From Anaerolineaceae bacterium (lineage in GTDB: Bacteria > Chloroflexota > Anaerolineae > Anaerolineales > Anaerolineaceae): a stretch of 64,000 nucleotides of DNA. Below the pieces are notes generated by a model. The model was not told the origin of the DNA, searched no databases, and saw nothing but the letters and a program-made list of their open reading frames with translations. Positions 53,012 to 60,759 of this stretch are shown one piece after another (position 1 is the first letter of the stretch; each line of letters begins with the position of its first letter). The translations under genes and the position numbers were made by a program. The stretch is taken from contig JAFGLU010000101.1 in assembly GCA_016927865.1 (NCBI GenBank), positions 35,775 through 99,774 of the forward strand. The letters run 5' to 3'.

Positions 53012-53551
53012 ATGGCTAGACCGATTGTTCATCTGGCATTGTTCAAAGAAGACCAACTCGAGCAGGCCACCGAGGCCATTCATGCCTTGCGCCACCTGGG
53101 TGTGAGCGACAAAGACATGTCCGTCATCTCCGGCGTGCCCTACTCGGAAAAGATCCTCGGGCGGCCCATGTCCTGGACGCGCATTCCGCTCATCGGCGGG
53201 TTGGGAGCCCTGGCGGGCTTCCTGGTGGCCACGTTCCTCAACTTTGGCACGCCACTGTTATACCCCATCCGCGTTGGCGGAATGGCCTACCAGACCATCC
53301 CCACGGCCATTGTGGTCACCTTTGAGTTGACCATGCTGGGTCTGTTGATCAGCACCTTCATCGGCGTGTTCGTCGAGACCATCTCCCCGTCTTTTGGACC
53401 GCAGGGCTACGATCCGCGTGTCACCGACGGGCACATTGGGGTGCTGTTCTCCAGCCAACCCGAGCTGGACCCCTCGCTGCACGAAACCTTGGAAAAGCTG
53501 GGCGCGGAAATCGTTCATGGGGCGGAGGCAAAGAAACTATGGCTGTTCTAA
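53012..53551 (+). CDS. actD: ACIII subunit D
   Basis: 179 residues from ATG 53012, chosen because AAGGAGG lies 6 bases upstream. A soluble N-terminal part (IVHLALFKEDQLEQATEAI) is followed by two membrane segments (about 65-85 and 100-125), then a C-terminal part with DGHIGVLFSSQPE. This is the DUF3341/ActD pattern. Structural role in ACIII. It overlaps actE by 13 bases. Confidence 0.88.
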   Translation: MARPIVHLALFKEDQLEQATEAIHALRHLGVSDKDMSVISGVPYSEKILGRPMSWTRIPLIGGLGALAGFLVATFLNFGTPLLYPIRVGGMAYQTIPTAIVVTFELTMLGLLISTFIGVFVETISPSFGPQGYDPRVTDGHIGVLFSSQPELDPSLHETLEKLGAEIVHGAEAKKLWLF

Positions 53552-54051
53552 AACGTTTATTCATCGTTCTGGGCCTGGTAACCGTGCCGCTGCTGCTGGG
53601 GCTGCTCTTCACCTACGATGTGCTGAAGATTGAATGGATCAGCTTCATGGAGATCCAGCCGTCGTTTAACGCGCAAGAAGACCCCCTGCCTTTGCCGCCC
53701 CGCTCGATCCCGGTGCAGGGCGCGGCGTACGTGCCCGAACTGGGCGCGCCGGTCAACCCGCTGGTAGCCGATGAAGCCTCTCTGGCGCGCGGCAAAGAAC
53801 AGTACGAGATCAACTGCCAGATTTGCCACGGAGCCAATGCCGATGGCAAGGGGCCTTTCGCCGTATACTTGCGCACGCGCCCGCCCGTCAGCTTGCTGGA
53901 GGGCAACGCCCTCACCGGCAGCGACGGCGCCATGTTCCTGACCATCACCAACGGCATCGAGGGGGCCATGCCCTCGCTCAAGGAAAACCTCCCCGAGCCC
54001 AACATGCGTTGGGATATTGTCAACTACATCCGTTCGCTACAAGGTAAATAG
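53539..54051 (+). CDS. actE: ACIII subunit E, monoheme cytochrome c
   Basis: 170 residues. An N-terminal anchor (LFIVLGLVTVPLLLGLLFTY) precedes a single class I heme site, CQICHGANADGKGP (about residue 94), with distal Met probably in GAMPSLKENL. Periplasmic electron carrier of ACIII. Last gene of the operon; an actF (second NrfD-like) gene is absent. A perfect 56-bp palindrome follows four bases after the stop. Confidence 0.88.
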   Translation: MAVLKRLFIVLGLVTVPLLLGLLFTYDVLKIEWISFMEIQPSFNAQEDPLPLPPRSIPVQGAAYVPELGAPVNPLVADEASLARGKEQYEINCQICHGANADGKGPFAVYLRTRPPVSLLEGNALTGSDGAMFLTITNGIEGAMPSLKENLPEPNMRWDIVNYIRSLQGK

Positions 54052-54054
54052 TTC

Positions 54055-54110
54055 TTAACCCAAAATCGGAGCACAGGGCGCTTGCGCCCTGTGCTCCGAT
54101 TTTGGGTTAA
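54055..54110. terminator. Perfect 56-bp palindrome ending the ACIII operon
   Basis: Arms 54055-54081 and 54084-54110 pair at all 27 positions around TT. It separates the ACIII operon (plus) from the convergent merR-like gene (minus), so it can terminate both. No T tract follows. It lacks the triloop and outer arms of the MITE-like family. Confidence 0.75.
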
Positions 54111-54155
54111 TTCCCCCGCCCTGGGGCGGGGGTTAGGGGGTGGGGAAATGTTCGT

Positions 54156-55496
54156 TTACGGCACCGGCACGTAGATGTAGAAAACTGACTTCTCCGAGAA
54201 ATCGTCAAACTCCTCGTTGTACACTTCCATGTCCAGCCCGTCCTCCACCGGTTTCAGCCCGGCTTCGGGCAGCCACACCTTATAGATGTTCTGGTAGGTT
54301 TGCCCCAGGGTTTCCATGCTGCCGCGGTGGGCAAACACCGCGTAACGATACTCGGGGATGTGTCGGGCGACCAGGCCCTCGGGGACGGCTTGCCCCTCGG
54401 ACAGTGCATATCCGGCCACGTACTCGAAGTGCCCTTCCGGCAGGCCGGGGGCCATCTTGCACACGCCGTAAGCAGCGTCAAAGGTTGCCCCAAGCTCTCC
54501 AACTTTTTGGTTGAACTGTCCCCACATCTGGGAGATCTCATTGTTTTCATTCTTGCCGTGATAGGCCAACCCAACCACGGTGAATGCAGGTTTCGTCACA
54601 AAGCGGATATCCATCGCCAACTCCATTTCTTTCTTCGACTGAGTTTTGAAGGCGGAAGGCCGTTCGACCGGCACCTGGACTTCGATGACCTGGCTGACCT
54701 GGCCGCTGGGTTGCGTGTCGCGCAGGTATAACTCGCGGGCTGGCCCGGCGGGCGTGTAATGGGCCGCCTCCATCCAGGCATACAACTCGGTGTAGGCCTG
54801 GGGCAGCGTCTCGACCGCTCCGCTGTGCACCAACGAGGCCATCTCGGCCACCGCCGGCAGCCGGCGCAGGCTGATCTTGCCGCCTACCGCCAGGCCTGGG
54901 CGCGTGAGAACGCCGGAATCGATCACCACCCCCAGTTCAACAGGGATGTCACGCTCGCGGTATTCCGTGTTTTGGTACAGAGCCACCCACGGCCCAGCCG
55001 CCACCACGTTCTGACGGGTCAGCCACTCGTTCAGCTCGCTCACCATGCGGTTGAGGTGCTGAGGCAGCCGCTCCACCGTGGGAACCACCTCGCGGGTCAC
55101 CGCCAGGGGCGTGGCTTCCACGCGCTTGACCAGCACCGCGCCCGTGCCCGGCTGCCCGGCATTTTCAATTTGCTCCAGGCGAGCCGCCACCATCACCAGC
55201 CGGTTCTGCTCGGCCAGGATGCGCTCTTCCAATTCGGCTTGCTTGAGGCGCAGCATCCCGCGGATCTGCTCAACGGGCAGGTTGTCCTTGGCCAGCCCGG
55301 CGATCTGATCCAGCGAGAAGCCCAGTTCCTTGAGGGCCAGGATGCGGTTCAGGCGCGGCAGTTGCTCCAGGGTGTAGTAGCGATAGCCGCTGAAGCGGTC
55401 GGTCCAGGCAGGTTGCAGCAGTCCCAAGCGAGCATAATACCGCAGGGTCTTGACGGTCACGTGGGCCAGCTTTGAAAAGTCACCGATCTTGAGCAT
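54156..55496 (-). CDS. MerR-family regulator with two GyrI-like effector domains
   Basis: 446 residues. N-terminal MerR winged helix: MLKIGDFSKLAHVTVKTLRY, then a dimer helix ending near residue 115. Two GyrI-like domains follow (about 125-275 and 290-446); the usual architecture has one. Such domains bind small amphipathic molecules. Its own promoter at 55568-55598 has the 19-bp spacer and dyad that MerR proteins recognise, so autoregulation is expected, and the same dyad at 1812-1842 suggests a second target. Confidence 0.88.
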   Translation of the reverse strand: MLKIGDFSKLAHVTVKTLRYYARLGLLQPAWTDRFSGYRYYTLEQLPRLNRILALKELGFSLDQIAGLAKDNLPVEQIRGMLRLKQAELEERILAEQNRLVMVAARLEQIENAGQPGTGAVLVKRVEATPLAVTREVVPTVERLPQHLNRMVSELNEWLTRQNVVAAGPWVALYQNTEYRERDIPVELGVVIDSGVLTRPGLAVGGKISLRRLPAVAEMASLVHSGAVETLPQAYTELYAWMEAAHYTPAGPARELYLRDTQPSGQVSQVIEVQVPVERPSAFKTQSKKEMELAMDIRFVTKPAFTVVGLAYHGKNENNEISQMWGQFNQKVGELGATFDAAYGVCKMAPGLPEGHFEYVAGYALSEGQAVPEGLVARHIPEYRYAVFAHRGSMETLGQTYQNIYKVWLPEAGLKPVEDGLDMEVYNEEFDDFSEKSVFYIYVPVP

Positions 55497-55567
55497 CTTC
55501 CTTCCTTGTCCGGTAGCGGGGGACTCGCGCAGCCCCCCAACGTCTGTTGAAGGCCATCAACGAACTC

Positions 55568-55598
55568 AGTATACGGTCTCCCCTTAGGGGAGAGTCAA
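55568..55598 (-). promoter_or_regulatory. MerR-type promoter/operator of the regulator gene
   Basis: Minus-strand TTGACT (55598-55593) and TATACT (55573-55568) are 19 bases apart, with dyad CTCCCCTAAGGGGAG between. It lies 72 bases before the merR-like ATG. The -35 box and first half-dyad are the same as at 1812-1842. Confidence 0.8.
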
Positions 55599-55623
55599 GA
55601 GGTTGATAGAACTGATTTTCGGT

Positions 55624-56736
55624 TTATCGCAGCACTTCTGCCAGCAAGTCTTCCAACCACACGCCCTCTGCGAACAGGCGGCTCTTCCAATCGGGCATCA
55701 GCCGGTCCAGCAACTCGCCTTGGGCCATGCCCGTATAGTAGAAGCGCGTATCGCCTTCCAGCCCAGCCTGTCGTCTCATTTGATTCAGTTCGCTCTTCCA
55801 CAGGGCGTCGATCTGAGAATAATCGTGAAAGTTCTTGTCCTTTGCCAGGGCTGCGTCGGGTGCATAGTTGGGCGTGTGCGCGGCAGCCAGCAAGGTGTTT
55901 AGCTCCACGTACTTTGCCATGCCTTCCAGCCACTCGTAGCGTTTTTCATACAGCGCCAGGCTCTCATCTTTCAAGGTCTGGCTCCGTCGCTCAGCGCGGA
56001 TGATCAAAAACTCGGCGGCATATCTACGCATTTCGGCTTCATCTTGGGCGTTGAGCGCGTCATAGAGGGCTTGCGTCTCCCGCTTCCATTGCTCGCGCGC
56101 GCTTGAGTCGTTCGCCCAGTAGGCATCCCCGTCAGGATAGGCACGCTCGGCGTCGTCAAAGCGCGCCCGGGCCATCTCGGCCTGGAAGGCGTGGAAGGAT
56201 TCGTGCACCAGCGCGCCGAGATAGCGCTCCGTGCCCAGGGTGTGGGTGATCAACCCGTAGGGGAACACGGCTGCCAGCGGCCCGGGCAGTTGCTCCGAGA
56301 TTTCGTCGCGCATGCGAATGCCCATGTACTCCTGCGTGGTCATACTGCCAAACCAACGCCCGCCGATCTCGTGGGTGAAGGCCTGCGGGTTGGAGTAGGT
56401 ACCGCGGAAGCAAGGCTGCCCTTCGGCGCGTTCCCACCCGGCGGGGGCTTGCTCGATCCCACACAAGAAGGCATAGCGCTCGTTGTAGATCATCAGCGGA
56501 ATGCCCGCATTGCCAAACCCAGGCCAAACTTCGTCGCCCAGCCCGGATTTCAACTGCTGCGCCTCGCGGACGTGGGCCACGGCAGCCGGAGAAAGCACCT
56601 CCACCTGCGCCGATTGCGTGGGGAGACCGCGGTTGATCAGGTACGAAACCAAACCACCAGCCAGGCACAGCAGCAGCGGGGTCAGGAGAATCCACAAAAG
56701 GATGCGTTTTAAACGAGGTTTAGGGTTGGGAGTCAT
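55624..56736 (-). CDS. Membrane-anchored protein with HESFH (HEXXH) motif
   Basis: 370 residues. One N-terminal membrane span (ILLWILLTPLLLCLAGGLVSYLI in part, about 12-34) and an extracytoplasmic remainder. LVHESFHAFQ (about residue 180) is an HEXXH zinc-peptidase motif; the Glu in MAKYVELNTLL (about 288) could be the third ligand. No family recognised. The charged helical segment QMRRQAGLEG near the end has no known role. Probably a surface peptidase, moderately uncertain. Separate from the merR-like gene upstream on the plus-strand map. Confidence 0.65.
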   Translation of the reverse strand: MTPNPKPRLKRILLWILLTPLLLCLAGGLVSYLINRGLPTQSAQVEVLSPAAVAHVREAQQLKSGLGDEVWPGFGNAGIPLMIYNERYAFLCGIEQAPAGWERAEGQPCFRGTYSNPQAFTHEIGGRWFGSMTTQEYMGIRMRDEISEQLPGPLAAVFPYGLITHTLGTERYLGALVHESFHAFQAEMARARFDDAERAYPDGDAYWANDSSAREQWKRETQALYDALNAQDEAEMRRYAAEFLIIRAERRSQTLKDESLALYEKRYEWLEGMAKYVELNTLLAAAHTPNYAPDAALAKDKNFHDYSQIDALWKSELNQMRRQAGLEGDTRFYYTGMAQGELLDRLMPDWKSRLFAEGVWLEDLLAEVLR

Positions 56737-56748
56737 GGTTGGTCTAAT

Positions 56749-56779
56749 TCAGGCCTCTTCGACCTCTGGCTGGGCAATT
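56749..56779. repeat. Fossil right arm of the palindromic element
   Basis: CCTCTTCGACCTCTGGCTGGG resembles the right outer arm of the intact copies (TTCTTCCACCTCTGGCTGAG), preceded by ATTCAGG as in the inner arm end. The left half is gone. The rest of 56737-56989 shows no gene. Confidence 0.45.
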
Positions 56780-56989
56780 TTGGTTGATTTATCTCAAGTA
56801 TATCTTGAAAAAGCGGGCAAATGTGGGCTTGGAACGAGGCTCTCTAGTAGCTGGCGTGGTGATTCCCTATAAACTTGGAACGAAACTGAAACGTAATTGA
56901 ACTTGCAAAATAGCGTTTAGGCTGTTAAGCTTAGCGGCGTTTGAGACCCCCTTTTTGGGCCCCTAAAAAATTCATCATCGAGGTACTTT

Positions 56990-58888
56990 ATGGAAGCAAA
57001 GATCGGTTGGAAAGATCGCTTGCGGTATTGGGTTGACAATACCTTCTCCCAGGGCACCATTGCTCTCATCGCCTGGTTAGCAGTTATTTCTCTGCTCATT
57101 ATTTTCGTGGCTGGGGCGTTTTTGTCCCTTACTGGCTTGACCCAGGACGACGGCACGCAGATTGGCTTTTTGGAAGGCGCGTGGTTGGCTTTGATGCGCA
57201 CCCTCGACGCCGGTACAATGGGCGGCGACACCGGTTGGGGCTTCCGCATTCTCATGCTGCTGGTCACCATCGGCGGCATCTTTGTCATCAGCACCCTGAT
57301 CGGCATCCTTTCCAGCGCCATCGAGGGCAAGCTGGACGAACTGCGCAAGGGCCGCTCGCGGGTGCTTGAGAACAACCACACCGTGATCTTGGGCTGGTCG
57401 GAGCAGGTTTTCACCATCGTCTCCGAAATTATGACCGCCAATGAGAATCTTCCCTCCGCCTGTATCGTCATCCTCGGCGAGCATGACAAAGTGGAAATGG
57501 AAGACGCTATCCGCGAGCGAATTGACTTTACGGGCAAAACGCGCGTGGTCTGCCGCACGGGCAACCCCATTGAGATGGCTGATCTGAAAATTGCTAGCCT
57601 CAATCAAGCCCGTTCGATCATCGTGCTTTCGCCCGAAGGCGAAGACCCCGACGCCGAGGTGATTAAAACCGTTCTCGCCATCACGCACGCGCCTGACCGG
57701 CGCGGCGAGCCTTACCACATTGTCGCTGAACTGCGCAATATGAAGAACAGCGGGGTGGCGAAAGTCGTCGGCAAGGATGAGGTGGAATGGGTGCTGGTGG
57801 GCGACTTGATAGCCCGTGTCATTGCCCAAACCTGCCGCCAGTCGGGCCTCTCGGTAGTGTATAACGAAATGCTGGATTTTGGGGGTGATGAAATCTACTT
57901 CACCCGCCATGCCGATTTAGTTGGAAAGCCATATGGCGAGGCGCTCAATGCTTACACGACCAATGCGGTAATGGGAATCGCGCGTGCCGACGGCAGCGTG
58001 GAGTTGAACCCGCCCATGAATTACGCCCTCGCGGAGAATGACCAATTGGTGTTGCTGGCGGCGGATGACGACCAGATTTTCTTCTCTTCTGAAAAGGTCC
58101 AGATTCATGAAAGTCTCATCGTTGCCGAGTCACATATCCAGCCGGTGCCCGAGCGCACATTGATCCTCGGCTGGAACTGGCGCGGCGCCGCCATCTTGCG
58201 GGAGCTAGATAACTATGTTGCGCCCGACTCTGAGGTGCTGGTGGCTGCCGGGTTGGAAGCCATTGAGGAGGAGGTTCAGTCCTTCCGTCAAAGTTTAACC
58301 AACCAGCGCGTGCGCGTGCTGAAAGGCGATACCTCCGATCGAGCATTCTTGGAACAACTTGGCCTTAAGGATTTTAACCACATCATTGTTTTGAGCTACC
58401 TGGACACCATGACCGAGCAGCGCGCCGACTCCAGTACCCTCATCACTCTGCTCCATTTGCGAGACATGGCCGATCAGCAGGATTTGCACTTTTCACTCGT
58501 CTCAGAGATGGTGGATGTGCGCAACCGCAACCTGGCCGAAGTGGCCCGCGCCGATGACTTCATTGTTAGCGGCAAGCTGATCAGCCTGATGCTGGCCCAA
58601 ATCTCGGAGAACAAACGTCTGAACGCTGTCTTTGGCGATTTGTTTGACCCCGAAGGCGCGGAGGTTTACCTGAAGCCGGTCGAGTTGTTTGTGACTCCAG
58701 GGCAGCCGATGAATTTCTACACCGTGGTCGAAGCAGCCCGCCGTCAGAGGGCTACTGCCATCGGTTATCGGGTGACTGCGGAGATGAGCGATGCCGGGCG
58801 CTCTTACGGCGTGCACCTCAACCCGCCCAAGTCAGCGACCGTTACCTTCCAGCCTGGCGACAAAATCGTGGTCCTCTCGGAAGACTAA
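56990..58888 (+). CDS. CASTOR/POLLUX-like ion channel with RCK-type domains
   Basis: 632 residues. Two membrane segments flank a pore loop near MRTLDAGTMGGDTGWGF (about residues 64-80). TrkA-N-like Rossmann domains follow: NNHTVILGWSEQVF (about 127) and ERTLILGWNWRGAAIL (about 388). This is the CASTOR/POLLUX family, cation channels gated by ligands bound to RCK domains. Bacterial members have no established role. It stands alone; the operon ends at the palindrome 58935-58984. Confidence 0.88.
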   Translation: MEAKIGWKDRLRYWVDNTFSQGTIALIAWLAVISLLIIFVAGAFLSLTGLTQDDGTQIGFLEGAWLALMRTLDAGTMGGDTGWGFRILMLLVTIGGIFVISTLIGILSSAIEGKLDELRKGRSRVLENNHTVILGWSEQVFTIVSEIMTANENLPSACIVILGEHDKVEMEDAIRERIDFTGKTRVVCRTGNPIEMADLKIASLNQARSIIVLSPEGEDPDAEVIKTVLAITHAPDRRGEPYHIVAELRNMKNSGVAKVVGKDEVEWVLVGDLIARVIAQTCRQSGLSVVYNEMLDFGGDEIYFTRHADLVGKPYGEALNAYTTNAVMGIARADGSVELNPPMNYALAENDQLVLLAADDDQIFFSSEKVQIHESLIVAESHIQPVPERTLILGWNWRGAAILRELDNYVAPDSEVLVAAGLEAIEEEVQSFRQSLTNQRVRVLKGDTSDRAFLEQLGLKDFNHIIVLSYLDTMTEQRADSSTLITLLHLRDMADQQDLHFSLVSEMVDVRNRNLAEVARADDFIVSGKLISLMLAQISENKRLNAVFGDLFDPEGAEVYLKPVELFVTPGQPMNFYTVVEAARRQRATAIGYRVTAEMSDAGRSYGVHLNPPKSATVTFQPGDKIVVLSED

Positions 58889-58934
58889 AATTTTCGGTAT
58901 TTGCCACAGCGCGAAAGCGGCTGTCTGGCGTTAA

Positions 58935-58984
58935 CCAAAAACAGGAGGTTGTGGCGCGTACGCGCCACAACCTCCTGTTTTTGG
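58935..58984. terminator. Perfect 50-bp palindrome between convergent genes
   Basis: Every base from 58935 to 58984 is self-complementary (centre GCGCGTACGCGC). A run of five T closes the right arm, giving terminator shape toward plus, and the mirror image toward minus. It separates the channel gene from the radical SAM gene. Confidence 0.75.
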
Positions 58985-58985
58985 A

Positions 58986-59846
58986 TTAAAACAACTTCAA
59001 TTGCTCGGGCGGGGCGGGGCGTGGAATATGCGGGGTAATTCCGTACTCGGCGCAGCGCTGGGTAAAGGCACGCGAAAGCACGGTGGCATCGTTGGCCTTA
59101 CAGCCATAACTTGTTCCGAAGCGCTTCTCGTAGCGCTCGCGTAAGCCAGGGAACAACCGCTCCAGGCACGCATAGTAATGCACGCGCTGCCGGTCGCGCA
59201 GGCTCATGCCGAACCAGGGGATGATGAAACTGCCCCCGTGGGCGGCGGTCTGCTCCACGATCGCCAGGATCGTTTCGGGTTGGTCGGTGATGAACGGCAG
59301 CACCGGCATCAACGACACGCCCACGGTCACCCCCGCCTCTGCCAGCGTTTGCATAGCGCGCAGCCGGGCCGAAGGCAGCGGGGCGCCCGGCTCGATCTTG
59401 CGCGCCAGGTCGTCGTCGGAGGTAGTCAGGGTGAATGCCACCGTCGGGTTGGGCACCTGGGTCAAGAGCGGCAGGTCGCGCAAAATCAGGTCGCTCTTGG
59501 TGTTCATGTGCGCCGGAAAACCCCTCCGCGCCAGCACCTGCAGAGCTTGCGCAGTGAGGTTGTAGCGCAGCTCCACCGGCGTGTAAGGGTCGCTCATCGA
59601 GCCGAAACCGACCGGTCCCTTGACCCGCTTGGAAGCCAGTTCTTTTTCCAGCAGCTCAATGGCGTTCACCTTGACCAGCACATCCCGGTCAAAGTTCTCA
59701 ATGCCATAGCACTCGCTGCGCGAATCGCAATAGATGCAGCGGTGCTCGCAGCCTCGATACAGGTTCAGGTTGTACTTCATGCCAAACACCCGGTCGTCGC
59801 CGGGCACCCGGCTAACCAGCGTTTTGGCCTGAATCTCCTGAATCAC
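58986..59846 (-). CDS. SPL-like radical SAM protein
   Basis: 286 residues. The radical SAM site is GCEHRCIYCDSRS (Cys-x3-Cys-x2-Cys, about residue 33) with preceding NLYRG. The later SMSDPYTPVE and HMNTKSDLILRD match the spore-photoproduct-lyase-like / Rv2578c group. It uses SAM and a [4Fe-4S] cluster; the substrate is unknown, with DNA repair proposed for relatives. It lies 12 bases downstream of the CoA-binding-protein gene. Confidence 0.88.
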   Translation of the reverse strand: MIQEIQAKTLVSRVPGDDRVFGMKYNLNLYRGCEHRCIYCDSRSECYGIENFDRDVLVKVNAIELLEKELASKRVKGPVGFGSMSDPYTPVELRYNLTAQALQVLARRGFPAHMNTKSDLILRDLPLLTQVPNPTVAFTLTTSDDDLARKIEPGAPLPSARLRAMQTLAEAGVTVGVSLMPVLPFITDQPETILAIVEQTAAHGGSFIIPWFGMSLRDRQRVHYYACLERLFPGLRERYEKRFGTSYGCKANDATVLSRAFTQRCAEYGITPHIPRPAPPEQLKLF

Positions 59847-59858
59847 CCGCCTACTCTC

Positions 59859-60308
59859 TTACTTGGGCAGCTTTCCGATCACGCCCCAGATCCACTTGTG
59901 GAACTTGTGGAAGCCGGCCTTCCCGGCGAACATCATAATGCACTCGCCGCTGATGGCATCCAAATTGTGCTGCTTGCACAGCGCCAGCGCCTCCGGCGAT
60001 TCGGCTCCCTGCTGAATCCACACGCGCTTGATGCCCGCGTCAACGGCCTGCTGCACCACCGCGGCGGTCTGCGCCGGGGGCGTCATGATCAACACCGCTT
60101 CCACCTTTTCGGGCAGGGCGGTCAGGCTGGGATAGCAGCGCTCGCCCTGGATGCTTTCAGCCTGCGGGTTCACCGGCAAAATCCGGAACCCGTTTTGTTT
60201 CAATTCGGTGAAAACGCCGTTGCTAAACTTGTTCCCGCTGCGCGAAAGACCCGCCAGCGCCAGCACCGGTTGAGATACGAAGCCGTCAACTAAAGCCTTG
60301 CTTGTCAT
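59859..60308 (-). CDS. CoA-binding-domain protein (YccU-like)
   Basis: 149 residues from ATG 60308 with GGGAGG upstream; a longer frame to 60413 would start inside the palindromic element and is rejected. The Rossmann-like CoA-binding motif AGLSRSGNKFSNGV (about residue 17), PVNPQAESIQGERCYPSL and IQQGAESPEAL are typical. Small stand-alone CoA-binding proteins have no fixed role. Co-transcribed with the radical SAM gene. Confidence 0.88.
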   Translation of the reverse strand: MTSKALVDGFVSQPVLALAGLSRSGNKFSNGVFTELKQNGFRILPVNPQAESIQGERCYPSLTALPEKVEAVLIMTPPAQTAAVVQQAVDAGIKRVWIQQGAESPEALALCKQHNLDAISGECIMMFAGKAGFHKFHKWIWGVIGKLPK

Positions 60309-60338
60309 CGAAAAAAGCCCTCCCAAAGTGAAAATACC

Positions 60339-60448
60339 GAAACTGCTCAGTGGGTGGGGAAAGCTCCCGATTTTGATGTGTGTGGGGTGCTTCGCACTCC
60401 ACACACACATCAAAATCGGGTTTCTTCCACCTCTGGCTGAGTAGTTAC
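60339..60448. mobile_element. Palindromic MITE-like element, copy 10 (exact 8-bp duplication)
   Basis: A 110-bp element starting GAAACTGCTCAG and ending CTGAGTAGTTAC. The inner arms (60366-60390 and 60394-60420) pair around a TTC triloop with one wobble and one extra CA dinucleotide in the right arm. AAAATACC flanks it exactly on both sides (60331-60338 and 60449-60456). It lies upstream of the CoA-binding gene and of the divergent yitT-like gene. Confidence 0.9.
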
Positions 60449-60759
60449 AAAATACCTATTCAGTATACGATAATTCGTTACCAAAGTTTCATACTGTTGC
60501 TGCGGAAAATTGGGCGATTGCATCATGAATATTGGCTCAATTCCTTCCTCGTAGCGGCACGGGGATTGCGCAACTCACACATTTCGACCAATCGACCCCG
60601 TGCCCTCCGCAGAGCACCTATTTCGGGAGCAAAAAGACCCGCGCGGCAGTTTTGGCGCTCAGAGGATATTTGATTGCCCTTTTCAGGAATAACTGCGCTT
60701 CCCTTGCAACCTGGATCGCGTTAGAATACTGCGTTTGTTTGGCATACCAGGAGGTACCA

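Noticed and set aside
51532..53013. 493-codon minus-strand frame opposite actC
   Set aside because: Antisense to the NrfD-like gene; charged low-complexity product with no domain.
60309..60413. N-terminal extension of the CoA-binding protein into the palindromic element
   Set aside because: The extra residues come from the element; a start with a ribosome site exists at 60308.
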